A stretch of 64,000 bases of DNA from Zobellia uliginosa. GTDB lineage: Bacteria; Bacteroidota; Bacteroidia; Flavobacteriales; Flavobacteriaceae. The position numbers were made by a program, and so were the translations under genes. The stretch lies in the NCBI RefSeq assembly GCF_900156625.1, contig NZ_FTOB01000004.1, forward strand, positions 496,001 to 560,000, given 5' to 3'. This document shows positions 54,942-63,767 of this stretch, in pieces. The first letter of the stretch is position 1. The number at the start of each line of letters is the position of its first letter. The notes under the pieces were generated by a model, which had not been told where the DNA came from, searched no databases, and worked only from the letters and a program-made list of their open reading frames with translations.

Positions 54942-56198
54942 ATGAAAAAGAACAAATTGTTGAACCAATGGTTATGGCGATGGCATTTCATTGCCGGACT
55001 CATAAGCCTGCCCTTTATTGTCGTACTATCCATTACGGGGGGCATCTACCTTTTTAAGGACAAATATGAAAAACCGATCCAAGCGCCCGTTACGACCGTA
55101 GAGGCCATAGGGACACCCATTTCCTATCAAAAACAATGGGAATTGGCCAATGCGCGAATGGAAAAAAAGCCCAATGCCATGGTAGTCCCCATGAATCCCG
55201 ATCAGGCAACGGAATTCGTTTCAGGGCGGTTTTCGCATAAAACAAGCCTGTTCGTAGACCCTTATAGGGCCGAGGTTTTAGGTGTCGTAAAAGCCAATGA
55301 GGGCTTGATGTATAAGGTGCGTAAATTGCATGGTGAGCTGCTCATGGGGAGCTTCGGAACCAAAGTGGTAGAGCTTATCGCAAGTTGGCTGGTCGTGCTG
55401 ATCTTGACCGGGGTGTATGTATTTTGGCCCTTCCGAAACCAAGGACTAAAGGCGTTTTTTATTCCGAGGGTAAAGGAAGGTAAACGCATTTTTTTTAGGG
55501 ATGTCCACGCAATTAGTGGCTTTTGGGTTTCAGGCCTCTTACTTTTGGTACTTGCCGGGGCCTTCCCGTGGACGGATGTCGTAGGCAGTAATTTTAAATG
55601 GGTGCAAGACGTAACCCAGACCGGATATCCCAATACTTGGATGGGAATCGGACTGAAATCCGAAACGGGTACAAAGAAGGTGAGTTTAGACGATATGGTT
55701 GAAACCGCAAGGACATTGGAACTACCCGGTACGGTGAGCATTGGTTTTCCGAAAAGTGAAACGGGCGTATATAGCATATCCAATACCTATTATAGAGACC
55801 TAGAAAAGCAGGTCAAGTACCATTACGACCAATTTAGTGGCGAACCGGTATTGAAACAGACTTGGGCCGACGTAGGCGTGCTGATGAGGGGTAGAATGTG
55901 GGTCATGGCATTCCATCAGGGCCAGTTCGGTGCATGGAACTGGTATTTGATGCTGTTGGTGGCACTTTTACTTGCGGTTATGAGCATTTCCGCATTGGTT
56001 TCCTATAGCCTGCGAAAAAGGAAGGGACATTGGGGCCTGCCCAAAGTATCAAAGAACTTTAATGCGGGCTATGGTGTTGTTATCGCACTGATCTTTATGG
56101 GATTCTTGTTTCCATTGTTCGGGCTTAGCCTATTGCTGATTTGGATGGGTACCCAAGTCAAGGCCTATTTTAGAAAAAAGAAGGTGCCTGCAATGTAA
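54942..56198 (+). CDS. PepSY-associated TM-helix protein (putative iron reductase)
   Basis: The 418-residue protein starts LNQWLWRWHFIAGLISLPFI, the conserved PepSY_TM opening with His in helix 1, followed by a periplasmic PepSY region and three more transmembrane helices (near 140, 185 and 335-400). Such proteins are flavin/haem-linked ferric-siderophore reductases in the inner membrane. The terminator at 56238 follows. Confidence 0.9.
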   Translation: MKKNKLLNQWLWRWHFIAGLISLPFIVVLSITGGIYLFKDKYEKPIQAPVTTVEAIGTPISYQKQWELANARMEKKPNAMVVPMNPDQATEFVSGRFSHKTSLFVDPYRAEVLGVVKANEGLMYKVRKLHGELLMGSFGTKVVELIASWLVVLILTGVYVFWPFRNQGLKAFFIPRVKEGKRIFFRDVHAISGFWVSGLLLLVLAGAFPWTDVVGSNFKWVQDVTQTGYPNTWMGIGLKSETGTKKVSLDDMVETARTLELPGTVSIGFPKSETGVYSISNTYYRDLEKQVKYHYDQFSGEPVLKQTWADVGVLMRGRMWVMAFHQGQFGAWNWYLMLLVALLLAVMSISALVSYSLRKRKGHWGLPKVSKNFNAGYGVVIALIFMGFLFPLFGLSLLLIWMGTQVKAYFRKKKVPAM

Positions 56199-56237
56199 CA
56201 TAGGCAAGGGGGCTTCTTTCAATTTAGATACAAACGG

Positions 56238-56276
56238 AAAAGACCTTTCAGGATACTTTGAAAGGTCTTTTTGTTT
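56238..56276 (+). terminator. Terminator of the receptor/PepSY operon
   Basis: AAAAGACCTTTCA (56238-56250) and TGAAAGGTCTTTT (56259-56271) are perfectly complementary, followed by a T-rich run. Confidence 0.92.
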
Positions 56277-56400
56277 TTAAAAATGGGTTTTTCGCCGAAT
56301 TCGGTTTTTCCTTTGTAATACCTCTAAAAAAAAAGGCGAGTTGTTCTGATCCATCGAAAGGCTTCGGCCAAGTGTTATGTTGAAATCGAATACATCGAAT

Positions 56401-56514
56401 TTAATCCTCTTTCTTTTTGTTCATTTTATAAATAAGCCAAATAAAGCCTACGACAAAATGAAGTATAATTATGCCGGCAATCACATAAATCAATGTATTT
56501 GAACTACCTCTCAT
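56401..56514 (-). CDS. Small single-pass membrane protein (37 aa)
   Basis: The ORF reads MRGSSNTLIYVIAGIIILHF then a continuing hydrophobic run and a basic tail (KMNKKKED). It has an ATG start and the composition of conserved tiny Bacteroidetes membrane proteins. It occupies part of a 440-bp gap. Function unknown. Confidence 0.6.
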   Translation of the reverse strand: MRGSSNTLIYVIAGIIILHFVVGFIWLIYKMNKKKED

Positions 56515-56641
56515 ATCACATCTATCTTGATATTCCCAAAGCTAAGCATCATATGGAATTAAAAATATGATATTAATCAATAAGGCCCTTTAGTGAGGTA
56601 AAAATTGAACTTTAATTAATTTTTTCGGGGTGTTTTTTGCG

Positions 56642-57313
56642 CTAATACGCTATTCCATAATGCTTCATCACCGCAGTGTAATCGCCCACATCTATTCCCG
56701 CAGATTTTAGGTCCGCGAGTAGGTCGGATTTAGCAGTGGTACTGGGTATGGCATTTGAAGATTCTATGAGTACAATTCTGAAATTGATGGTTGTGGGTAT
56801 ATCTTCCTCAGGAATTTGGTCAGGCTCGTACCCATTTATGGTTTTGGCCAATAAAAGTCTATTGCTAGAGATATTCAGATCTATGAGTAGACCAAATTTA
56901 TCCGTTAAAGTTGAGACCATTGTAGTGTAGGGTAATAGTTTTGTAAGGTTCTTTACGGTTTCTCTATCTGATTCGGAAGCGTAATTAGGTTGGGCATAGG
57001 CCAGTATGGCATATCCTTCGTCATAAAGCTGGCTTATGGCTCTCCCCCCGATACTATCTGTAGAAACTTGATAATATCGATATATATTTTGTGCCCCAAA
57101 GTGAAGGTTCGGACTCCAATCCGCAGTTGCCACCACAAAATTATATTGTTCTACGTTCGCGTTTCCTGGGTCGCCTTTTGTGCCCTGTTCACCTTCGATG
57201 CCCTGAATTCCTTGTTCGCCCTGGGGCCCTGTTTCACCATCTTTAGAGCACCCAATGAGGGTAATGGCACTTCCTACGAGTAGGAACAGCGTAATTTTTA
57301 AATTGATTTTCAT
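56642..57313 (-). CDS. Collagen-like lipoprotein (first paralog)
   Basis: The 223-residue lipoprotein has a lipobox (LIGCSKDG, Cys at residue 22), followed by nine Gly-X-Y triplets with the collagen-like run GPQGEQGIQGIEGEQGTKGD, then a unique globular domain of about 170 residues and a short C-terminal motif VMKHYGIAY. The second paralog at 60994 shares the architecture and ends VMDHFGLNY. Surface or periplasmic spacer role is inferred. The shared tail motif may be an interaction site. Confidence 0.8.
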   Translation of the reverse strand: MKINLKITLFLLVGSAITLIGCSKDGETGPQGEQGIQGIEGEQGTKGDPGNANVEQYNFVVATADWSPNLHFGAQNIYRYYQVSTDSIGGRAISQLYDEGYAILAYAQPNYASESDRETVKNLTKLLPYTTMVSTLTDKFGLLIDLNISSNRLLLAKTINGYEPDQIPEEDIPTTINFRIVLIESSNAIPSTTAKSDLLADLKSAGIDVGDYTAVMKHYGIAY

Positions 57314-57777
57314 AATATAATCTTTATATGCTTTATGTCATGAAAATAGGTGGAAATCACCAGTTCCTTGACTTCTATGTATAGAATGGCGTAAAAGCAG
57401 TGTGGATGGATACTTATCTGGTGTTTTATGCTTCAAGTAGCGCTGTGATTGGGCTGCAACTTTTACATTCGGGCCAAGTGTATGGCCCTTGCCTATGTTG
57501 ATCATCGATGTCTTCATTTTCAGGACTGAATTTTTTGAATCAAAATTTCTGGAGCCATTTCTCTATCGGGACCATTGTCTCCTTTTTAAAATCTCCTTGT
57601 GTTAGTAAGGCGTTTTTTGGGGCTTGATATAAGGGGGGAGTCGCAATAATCAATGATGGATATACTGAGATATTAGAATTGTCGTTATGGTATACGATGA
57701 ATTGAATCGAATATTACAACTTTATTTGTAGAAAATATGCTTTATTATTGAAGCGATTTTCTTATGTATACAATATT
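57314..57777. other. Gene-free gap before the LemA operon
   Basis: No supported ORF or clear terminator. The right end is AT-rich and should hold the operon promoter; I could not fix its boxes. Confidence 0.4.
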
Positions 57778-58524
57778 ATGGGTAGTCTTGAAGTGAGTAG
57801 TGAAAAAATAGAAGATTTACGTCTAGATTATAGTAAATATGAAGTAGACGAACTTGTAGAGACCGTTTCAGATGCTGTCTTTTTCCCCTTATATATAGCG
57901 AAGGTAGTAGGAAGTGTATTGCTTACGGTATTGCTCATGTTGTTGGTTTTAACGGTTTATGGCACCTATCACTGGTTTACCGGTTTTCTGTTTTTTGTAA
58001 TAGCATTGGTCGTTACAATGCCCAGTGTAATCCTATTTTCGGTTATACGCCTTTTTAGTACTATAAAATCGGATCTCGAAAAAGTATATGCGATTACATT
58101 GGATACGGCATTACACGTGTATAATGACGCGAACAAACTCAAAGAACAGCGAACGAACAATGTAGCGTTAAAATATTCCTTTGCCGATGTTTTTAAAGGG
58201 GTGGCGTTATATGTGATAAGGCCGACCTTAAAAGGGGTTTTGTCGAAAAGGATCAAATGGTTTGCCCTGCCTTTTACTTGGTTGATCGATATTATTTTCA
58301 AGAAAATATTCTTGAGCAAGTCGGCCCAGGCCGCTTTGGTAAAGGAAGATATGGCCAATGAGGTGGAATCGGATAAAGAAACCGGGGAGATGGATACGAA
58401 CGGAATAGGGGCCAAGATCGTAAATGCCACTTTTATAACCTTGAAGTTTCCGTTCAGGTTGGCCTTGGTATTGTACGGCATCGTGAACAGCTTCATTATT
58501 TGGGTATTAATATATTTATTATAA
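57778..58524 (+). CDS. Polytopic membrane protein of the LemA operon
   Basis: I use ATG at 57778 (MGSLEVSSEK) rather than a TTG ten codons upstream. The 248-residue protein has about four transmembrane segments (near residues 36-58, 63-88, 150-165, 225-247) and no recognised family. It precedes the LemA gene by 7 bp, so it belongs to the LemA/DUF3137 operon, possibly a membrane scaffold for them. Confidence 0.65.
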   Translation: MGSLEVSSEKIEDLRLDYSKYEVDELVETVSDAVFFPLYIAKVVGSVLLTVLLMLLVLTVYGTYHWFTGFLFFVIALVVTMPSVILFSVIRLFSTIKSDLEKVYAITLDTALHVYNDANKLKEQRTNNVALKYSFADVFKGVALYVIRPTLKGVLSKRIKWFALPFTWLIDIIFKKIFLSKSAQAALVKEDMANEVESDKETGEMDTNGIGAKIVNATFITLKFPFRLALVLYGIVNSFIIWVLIYLL

Positions 58525-58531
58525 AAGAGGT

Positions 58532-59044
58532 ATGATTTTCACCTATAACAAGATTGTTAAAAACAAAAACCAGATCGATTTTGCGTTAAAGAATATTGAC
58601 GTTCAGTTAAAAAAGAGATTTGAAGCCTTGCCGAACCTGGTCGCGGTTCTAAAAAAGTACATGTCGCATGAGAAGGGAATATTCGAAAAAATAGCGGAAC
58701 TACGCGCGGCGATAGAAAACAGCAAGAATAGAAATGAAAAGTTAGAGGCCGAACAAGCATTGTCTAATTTACTTGGCGGCATTAACCTTACGGTCGAAAA
58801 CTATCCCGAATTGAAAACGAACGAATCCGTAATCCATCTCCAACGTAGTATTAACGAATATGCCGAGCAAATCTCGGCCTCCCAAAGAGCTTATAACGGG
58901 GCGGTTTTGAGTTATAATGATTCCATTACCGTTTTTCCCAATAACATTGTGGCAAAATTATTCGGGTTTTCTAAGGAAGAATATATTTCCATTATCGCCA
59001 ACGAAGAAGAAAGAAGAAATCCCGACTTAAACGCTATTTTATAA
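58532..59044 (+). CDS. lemA: LemA-family protein
   Basis: The 170-residue protein follows the LemA pattern: YNKIVKNKNQIDFALKNIDV, then LKKRFEALPNLVAVLKKYM and YNDSITVFPNNIVAKLFGF, ending with a short tail. Unlike most LemA proteins there is little N-terminal membrane anchor here, so it may depend on the membrane protein upstream. It pairs with DUF3137, as often. Confidence 0.93.
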   Translation: MIFTYNKIVKNKNQIDFALKNIDVQLKKRFEALPNLVAVLKKYMSHEKGIFEKIAELRAAIENSKNRNEKLEAEQALSNLLGGINLTVENYPELKTNESVIHLQRSINEYAEQISASQRAYNGAVLSYNDSITVFPNNIVAKLFGFSKEEYISIIANEEERRNPDLNAIL

Positions 59045-59048
59045 TTTC

Positions 59049-60245
59049 ATGACTACTTATTCCGAACACTTTGATGCCGTAAGGGCCAAAGCGGTCAACA
59101 TCAAACCCCCCTCTAAATTACGCTTGGTAGGAGCTTCTTTTTTAGGGCTTTTTTCGCTGTTGGCCTTTGTGGTGGCTTTGGTTTCATTTGTAATTTTCAT
59201 TATTCTCTTTATTTTTCATGTAGGTTCCGGTTTTTTGTACGGCATGGCAAAATTCTCGTTTTGGTCGAGTTGTATTGGGTGGTTTTTTTTCTTTTACCTG
59301 ATTAGTTCCTATAAAAAACAATTGGGCAGGTTTAAGAATACGGAAATACTGCGTAGAGATTTTAAACTCGATATCTTACCAGAGATAATCACGGAGAAAT
59401 ACAGCAATCTTGACTACAGGTTTGATGGTATTGTAGATGAGGCGCATATTTTAGAATCGGATTTCTTTTCGCCTTCACTGCTTTCGTCCTTAAAGGAACG
59501 TTGGTTTTTTGGGGACGACTATTTTAGTGGAAACCTCGAAAATGTTGAATTTCAGTTCTGTGAGCTCTATTATAAGACCACAGGCATAAAACCCGGTGGT
59601 TGGGCTGTTATCGGACTCATATTTGCCATTGCATTCAGAACCAATTTAGACTTTATTATGGGTTTTTTAGACTTTTTTGGTTCTATTGGTGATTTAGATT
59701 TTAGCGATAAGAATTCGGTTTCCCATGGGCAATCCCTCGGAAAGGGCAGAGGCCATGTTAAAGTAGACGAAAAAGCCTTTTTTTACGGGACTCAAACGAA
59801 CTTCAAAGGCTTCTTCCTATATGCCGATTTCCACAAGAATTTTGAAGGAACCGTACATATTCGAACCAAGAAGAAATTCGCTTCCAGAAAAATGTTCAAT
59901 TTTTCAAAGAAATTGAAACGACTGCGTATTGAAAATAGGTCTGTAAACAAAAAATATATCGTAGAGGCATCAGACACCCAAATGGGATACTACGTTTTAA
60001 GTCCCTCGATTATAGAGGCTATAGAAAATCTCAACAAACGATTGGGAAGGGATTTGTCGATGACCTTAAAGGATGGAAAACTTTACTTGATAGCACCCAT
60101 GAGCAAAGACTTCTTTGAAAATATCATTATCGGTGAAGATGATATACAAGTGAATACGATCGAAGATATCCATAACGACTTGAACGTAATCAAAAACCTC
60201 ATAACCGAGCTGAATATCAGTAACCGAATCTGGACAAAGGTATAG
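59049..60245 (+). CDS. DUF3137 membrane protein
   Basis: The 398-residue protein has two N-terminal transmembrane helices (about 30-56 and 62-80) and a large cytoplasmic or extracellular part with the DUF3137 pattern (FFLYADFHKNFEGTVHIRTK, then YYVLSPSIIEAIENLNKRLG). It starts 4 bp after the LemA stop. Known linkage: LemA and DUF3137 genes co-occur widely, with unknown function in cell envelope biology. Confidence 0.88.
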   Translation: MTTYSEHFDAVRAKAVNIKPPSKLRLVGASFLGLFSLLAFVVALVSFVIFIILFIFHVGSGFLYGMAKFSFWSSCIGWFFFFYLISSYKKQLGRFKNTEILRRDFKLDILPEIITEKYSNLDYRFDGIVDEAHILESDFFSPSLLSSLKERWFFGDDYFSGNLENVEFQFCELYYKTTGIKPGGWAVIGLIFAIAFRTNLDFIMGFLDFFGSIGDLDFSDKNSVSHGQSLGKGRGHVKVDEKAFFYGTQTNFKGFFLYADFHKNFEGTVHIRTKKKFASRKMFNFSKKLKRLRIENRSVNKKYIVEASDTQMGYYVLSPSIIEAIENLNKRLGRDLSMTLKDGKLYLIAPMSKDFFENIIIGEDDIQVNTIEDIHNDLNVIKNLITELNISNRIWTKV

Positions 60246-60670
60246 CCAGGGGCAAAAGTTAGCTTTTGATGTGGGAGAGGACAAAGTCATGAGATGGTCG
60301 TAAATATGCTAAGAAATGCATTTTTCAAGTTTTGATATGATTCGGATATGCAGAGGTCCATCGGCCCTGTTTCTATTTTTCTAGGAAAAAGCCATCTTTT
60401 ACAAGGCCATATCGATTCACAATTTCAAGTTATTCAGAAGTTAAATGGCTTGCTCCTAGACCACTCTTTTGACGGCTAATACATATAATTTTAGCCATTC
60501 CTCGTCTTTGTAGGTATTCCATTTTAAGTATTTCTTTCTAGTCTTCGGATGCTGTTCAAAGAATCCATTGAAGTGATAAAGGGCATCTTTAGGCCCTGGG
60601 AGTGGTCGTTATCGATGGTTCCGTTTACATCGGATTTGTTCAGGTCATCGGAAAAATCATGTATTGATTT

Positions 60671-60697
60671 GGTGGCTTTATTTTGTGGAGCCGGAGG
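60671..60697 (-). repeat. 27-bp duplicate of the tmRNA 3' end (att-like scar)
   Basis: The run from GGTGGCTTTATTTTG to GCCGGAGG is identical to 61724-61750, in the same orientation. It begins in the right arm of the tmRNA terminator and ends in the acceptor stem. The pair encloses about 1 kb with the second collagen-like gene. Confidence 0.75.
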
Positions 60698-60814
60698 ATT
60701 ACCTGCGGTGTTCCCTCCTGACCAATGTTGCAAATAAGAAACCACGAAGCTATCGCTTCCAGTTTTGTATTTTATTCATTTATAAAACTTCGTTTTGACA
60801 TTTCATAAAACACA

Positions 60815-60838
60815 AAACCACGCCTTTGGGCGTGGTTT
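60815..60838. terminator. Bidirectional-looking hairpin
   Basis: AAACCACGCC and GGCGTGGTTT form a perfect 10-bp stem with a 4-base loop. The gene it terminates is uncertain, since none ends next to it. Confidence 0.6.
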
Positions 60839-60876
60839 CTTGAGTGTCGTGGAGCCGGAGACGCCCGAGCGTTAAA

Positions 60877-60899
60877 AAAAAGGTCTGGTAGACCTTTTT
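60877..60899. terminator. Perfect A/T-flanked stem-loop
   Basis: AAAAAGGTCT and AGACCTTTTT pair perfectly round a 3-base loop with A- and T-runs on both sides, so it would work in either direction. Confidence 0.7.
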
Positions 60900-60947
60900 A
60901 GCGAAGGTGTAGCCTTTAAAAACAGGAAAGCCTTCAATACCAAAAAC

Positions 60948-60969
60948 AACCGAGGCTTTCGCCCCGGTT
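60948..60969 (-). terminator. Terminator of the second collagen-like gene
   Basis: AACCGAGGC and GCCCCGGTT pair with one mismatch; on the minus strand a T-rich run follows. It lies 25 bp after the gene's stop. Confidence 0.7.
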
Positions 60970-60993
60970 ATCGTGTGTGTTGATATTCCGCCT

Positions 60994-61545
60994 CTAATAG
61001 TTAAGCCCAAAGTGGTCCATTACCTCTTGATAGGACATTTTGTAGTAGTTCAGGCTTTCCGCTTTGCTGCTCACCGTAGATGAGGGTATAATAATATACC
61101 TTGCCCGCCCTTCTGGCGGCGTACTACTAGTCTCCGTCCTGAAATAAATTCTAATCCGCCCGGCTTGAAAAGCGTAATTTACTGTTAAGGTTGCTGACCA
61201 AGCCATGGGAAGCGGGTAAACGTAAGATGCATTTTCAAAATATACAAGGATGACCGAATCTTCTAAGTCTTGGGCTGTTATATCCATGGCGGTTTGGTCA
61301 TGATAACCAAAAGTTGAGGGGCTAGACGACCAGGAAACATCAAACCAATCTGAAGATAAAACATTGGCATTCCCATCTTCACCGGATTCACCTTGGGGGC
61401 CTTGTTCCCCTTGAGATCCGGCCACTCCCTGTTCACCTTGGGGACCTTCAGGTCCCATGGGGCCCTCGGGACCTTCCTTGTCACAGGAAATAAGGACAGT
61501 TCCAAGAGCAAAAAATAACAGCATACTTAATTTCATAGTTTTCAT
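60994..61545 (-). CDS. Collagen-like lipoprotein (second paralog)
   Basis: I use ATG at 61545 (MKTMKLSMLL); another in-frame ATG is three codons on. The 183-residue lipoprotein has Cys in a LISCDKEG lipobox, then a Gly-X-Y run of about 13 triplets (GPEGPMGPEGPQGEQGVAG), and a globular domain ending VMDHFGLNY, like the paralog at 56642. It lies within the two tmRNA-end copies, so it may be cargo of a former integrated element. Confidence 0.85.
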   Translation of the reverse strand: MKTMKLSMLLFFALGTVLISCDKEGPEGPMGPEGPQGEQGVAGSQGEQGPQGESGEDGNANVLSSDWFDVSWSSSPSTFGYHDQTAMDITAQDLEDSVILVYFENASYVYPLPMAWSATLTVNYAFQAGRIRIYFRTETSSTPPEGRARYIIIPSSTVSSKAESLNYYKMSYQEVMDHFGLNY

Positions 61546-61707
61546 AATAAAATGGTTTAATTCGTAATTGTTCTTTGTCAATTAATCAAGAAAAGCGGTA
61601 AAGGTTAACGTGTAGATGAAAAAAATAGGGATGGGTTATTGGGAGAAACAATCTAGGCTTCGGGGACGAGATGGCAGGCTTGCCTTCATATCCCGTAGGC
61701 GAAACAA

Positions 61708-61732
61708 AAAAAGCCACCCAGAAGGTGGCTTT
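61708..61732 (-). terminator. tmRNA terminator
   Basis: AAAGCCACC (61710-61718) and GGTGGCTTT (61724-61732) are perfect complements, with a T-tract on the minus strand just downstream of the tmRNA 3' end. Confidence 0.9.
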
Positions 61733-61738
61733 ATTTTG

Positions 61739-62134
61739 TGGAGCCGGAGGGATTCGAACCCTCGTCCAAACAAGCAATAACAGAGCTTTCTACATGTTTA
61801 GTTTCCGCTTGGTTTTCGATGTATACCTGACCGGAAACGGCCTAATATACACTTAGCTTCTTAAGGTTTTGGTGCCACTACCGAAGCAATAGTGGCCTTA
61901 TGTTGACTTTTCTGGTGCCTCTAAATGAACCGCCGCCAACAAGGGCTGTTCAGAGACATCTCGCTTTCCGACCTGGTCGGAACGAGGCTAAATCCTACTA
62001 TAATTCAGATTAAGCGGCAAGAGCGTAATTATTTTCGCCAATTAAAAGTGTGAAGTATGATATTAACGAGCTGTACCCCAGCGCTCGACATGCTTACAAT
62101 GCCATTGGTCTCGCTGTCAAAACCAGTCGGCCCC
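61739..62134 (-). ncRNA. ssrA: tmRNA (transfer-messenger RNA)
   Basis: The 5' end GGGGCCGACTGGTTTTGACA (minus strand, from 62134) and the 3' end with TTCGAATCCCTCCGGCTCCA form the tRNA-like domain; the T-loop TTCGAAT and the GGGGC/GGCTCCA acceptor pair are evident. The tag frame reads GENNYALAA followed by TAA (62010-62039), the common Bacteroidetes proteolysis tag. Length 396 nt fits one-piece tmRNA. It rescues stalled ribosomes. It is followed by the terminator at 61708. Confidence 0.97.
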
Positions 62135-62501
62135 GTAATGAGACAGCAAATCTCCGATTTGCGTAGTCGAATTACGTCCCGAATTCACTTCGGGACCTTA
62201 TTTTTAATTACTTTTTCAAAGAACTACTTCGTCATACTCGGCGAAGTTCAACGGTGGCGTTTCCCTTTTTCGCTCTTGGCTCAAAAGGGGCGGGCTATCC
62301 GCTTTTACTCCTCGGCCCAATTCGCAAAAGCCAATAGGACCTGTGGGGTAACCGCTACTATCCCTAACGCAAAAATCTACTAGGGAAAAAACCACCACGG
62401 TCGGCAAAGATACCCCAAAAAGTATTCCAAAAAAAGTTTTGATAGGCTCTAATCATAAGTTACATTTGAAACCGCAGTCGACCTATAAGTTATAAAAGCC
62501 C
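62135..62501. other. Gap between tmRNA and dehydrogenase gene
   Basis: It holds the tmRNA promoter (GAGATTTG on the minus strand about 12 bp upstream of the 5' end is a near match) and a hairpin GTCCCGAA (62176-62183) / TTCGGGAC (62189-62196) resembling that at 9652. No ORF is supported. Confidence 0.45.
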
Positions 62502-63707
62502 ATGATCATGAAGTTCGGAATCATTCGAGAGCGCAAAAACCCGCCCGATCGCCGTGTGGTACTATCGCCCCAGGCCTGCCAAAAAGTCCTGGCCCAACAG
62601 CCCAAAGCCCAAATTGTCGTAGAACCTTCACCTATCCGCGTTTTTTCCGATGACGATTATAGGGCCCAAGGCATCGAGGTAGCTTCCAAAATGGAAGAAT
62701 GCGACGTGCTTCTGGGCGTAAAGGAAGTACCCATCATCAACTTGATTCCCAATAAAAAATACTTTTTCTTTTCACATACCATCAAACAACAGCCCTACAA
62801 TAAAGACTTGCTTCGGGCCGTACTCGAAAAGAACATAGAACTCTACGACCATGAGGTCATTACTAATGCCAAAGAACAACGCCTAGTGGCCTTCGGTCGC
62901 TATGCCGGTATTGTCGGGGCGTATAACGGACTCCGTACATACGGACTCAAATACGACCTGTATCAATTGCCTAAGGCCGAAAACTTGGCCAATCAGCAAG
63001 AACTGATCCAAGAACTAAAAAAAATACAGCTGCCCAACATCAAGATCATCTTGACGGGTAGGGGCAGGGTAGGCAACGGCGCACGGGAAATGCTCGATGC
63101 CATGAATATCAGAAAAGTAAACGTTACCCAATACCTAGAAGAAACTTTTAATGAGCCGGTGTATTGCCAGATAGATGCCTCCGATTACAACAGGCGTAAA
63201 GACGGGGTACGGGGCAATAAGGCCGATTTTTTCGCCAATCCCGAAGCGTATAAAAGCAACTTTTACCGGTTTGCACAGGTTTCCGATTTTTTTATAGCCG
63301 GACACTTTTACGGTCAGGGGGCACCCTATCTTTTTACCCGTGAAGAGGCCAAGAGAAGCGATTTTAAAATAAAGGTGGTCGCCGATATAAGCTGCGATAT
63401 CGATGGGCCCGTGGCTACCACCATCAGACCTTCGACCATTGCGGACCCCATCTATGGCTATGATCCCGTTTCGGAGTCTGAAACCGACTTTAAAAACGAA
63501 TCGGCCATAGCGGTTATGGCCGTTGATAACTTGCCCTGCGAAATCCCACAAGATGCTAGCGAAGGGTTTGGGCAGGCATTTATAAAAAACGTGATTCCCG
63601 CCTTTTTCAATGGGGATAAAGATGGCGTCTTAGAACGGGCAAGAATGACGAAAAACGGAAAGCTTACAGCGCGTTACGCCTATTTGTCCGATTACGTGTC
63701 GCACTGA
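62502..63707 (+). CDS. Alanine-dehydrogenase/saccharopine-dehydrogenase-like NAD(P) oxidoreductase
   Basis: The 401-residue protein has an AlaDh_PNT-type N-terminus (FGIIRERKNPPDRRVVLSPQ), a DHEVITNAKEQRLVAFGRYA segment, a Rossmann nucleotide loop variant TGRGRVGNGAREML (near residue 185), and C-terminal VADISCDIDGPVATTIRPST. This matches lysine-forming saccharopine dehydrogenase / alanine dehydrogenase-like proteins of Bacteroidetes. The exact reaction is not determined. ATGs at 62502 and 62508 are both possible starts. Confidence 0.88.
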   Translation: MIMKFGIIRERKNPPDRRVVLSPQACQKVLAQQPKAQIVVEPSPIRVFSDDDYRAQGIEVASKMEECDVLLGVKEVPIINLIPNKKYFFFSHTIKQQPYNKDLLRAVLEKNIELYDHEVITNAKEQRLVAFGRYAGIVGAYNGLRTYGLKYDLYQLPKAENLANQQELIQELKKIQLPNIKIILTGRGRVGNGAREMLDAMNIRKVNVTQYLEETFNEPVYCQIDASDYNRRKDGVRGNKADFFANPEAYKSNFYRFAQVSDFFIAGHFYGQGAPYLFTREEAKRSDFKIKVVADISCDIDGPVATTIRPSTIADPIYGYDPVSESETDFKNESAIAVMAVDNLPCEIPQDASEGFGQAFIKNVIPAFFNGDKDGVLERARMTKNGKLTARYAYLSDYVSH

Positions 63708-63767
63708 CCCAAGATTAAAAAAAGGTTTCGTTTTTGTTAATTTAGTGTTAATATTGCCTACCTTGTC

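Larger units (their letters stand above)
60246..60993. other. Gap with several hairpins and a tmRNA 3'-end duplicate
   Basis: This 750-bp region holds no supported gene. Contents: a 27-bp copy of the tmRNA end (60671-60697), terminator-like hairpins at 60815-60838, 60877-60899 and 60948-60969, and a further partial copy of the GGAGCCGGAG core near 60851. See separate entries. Confidence 0.6.

Noticed and set aside
60524-60745. ORF carrying a PPAPQNKAT string
   Set aside because: The string is produced by translating the tmRNA-end duplicate; there is no independent support for a gene.
60841-60880. Possible tRNA-like piece with GTGGAGCCGGAG
   Set aside because: Only the acceptor-like core is present; no anticodon or D arm could be drawn.
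61586-61777. ORF overlapping the tmRNA 3' end
   Set aside because: It is explained by the tmRNA and its terminator.
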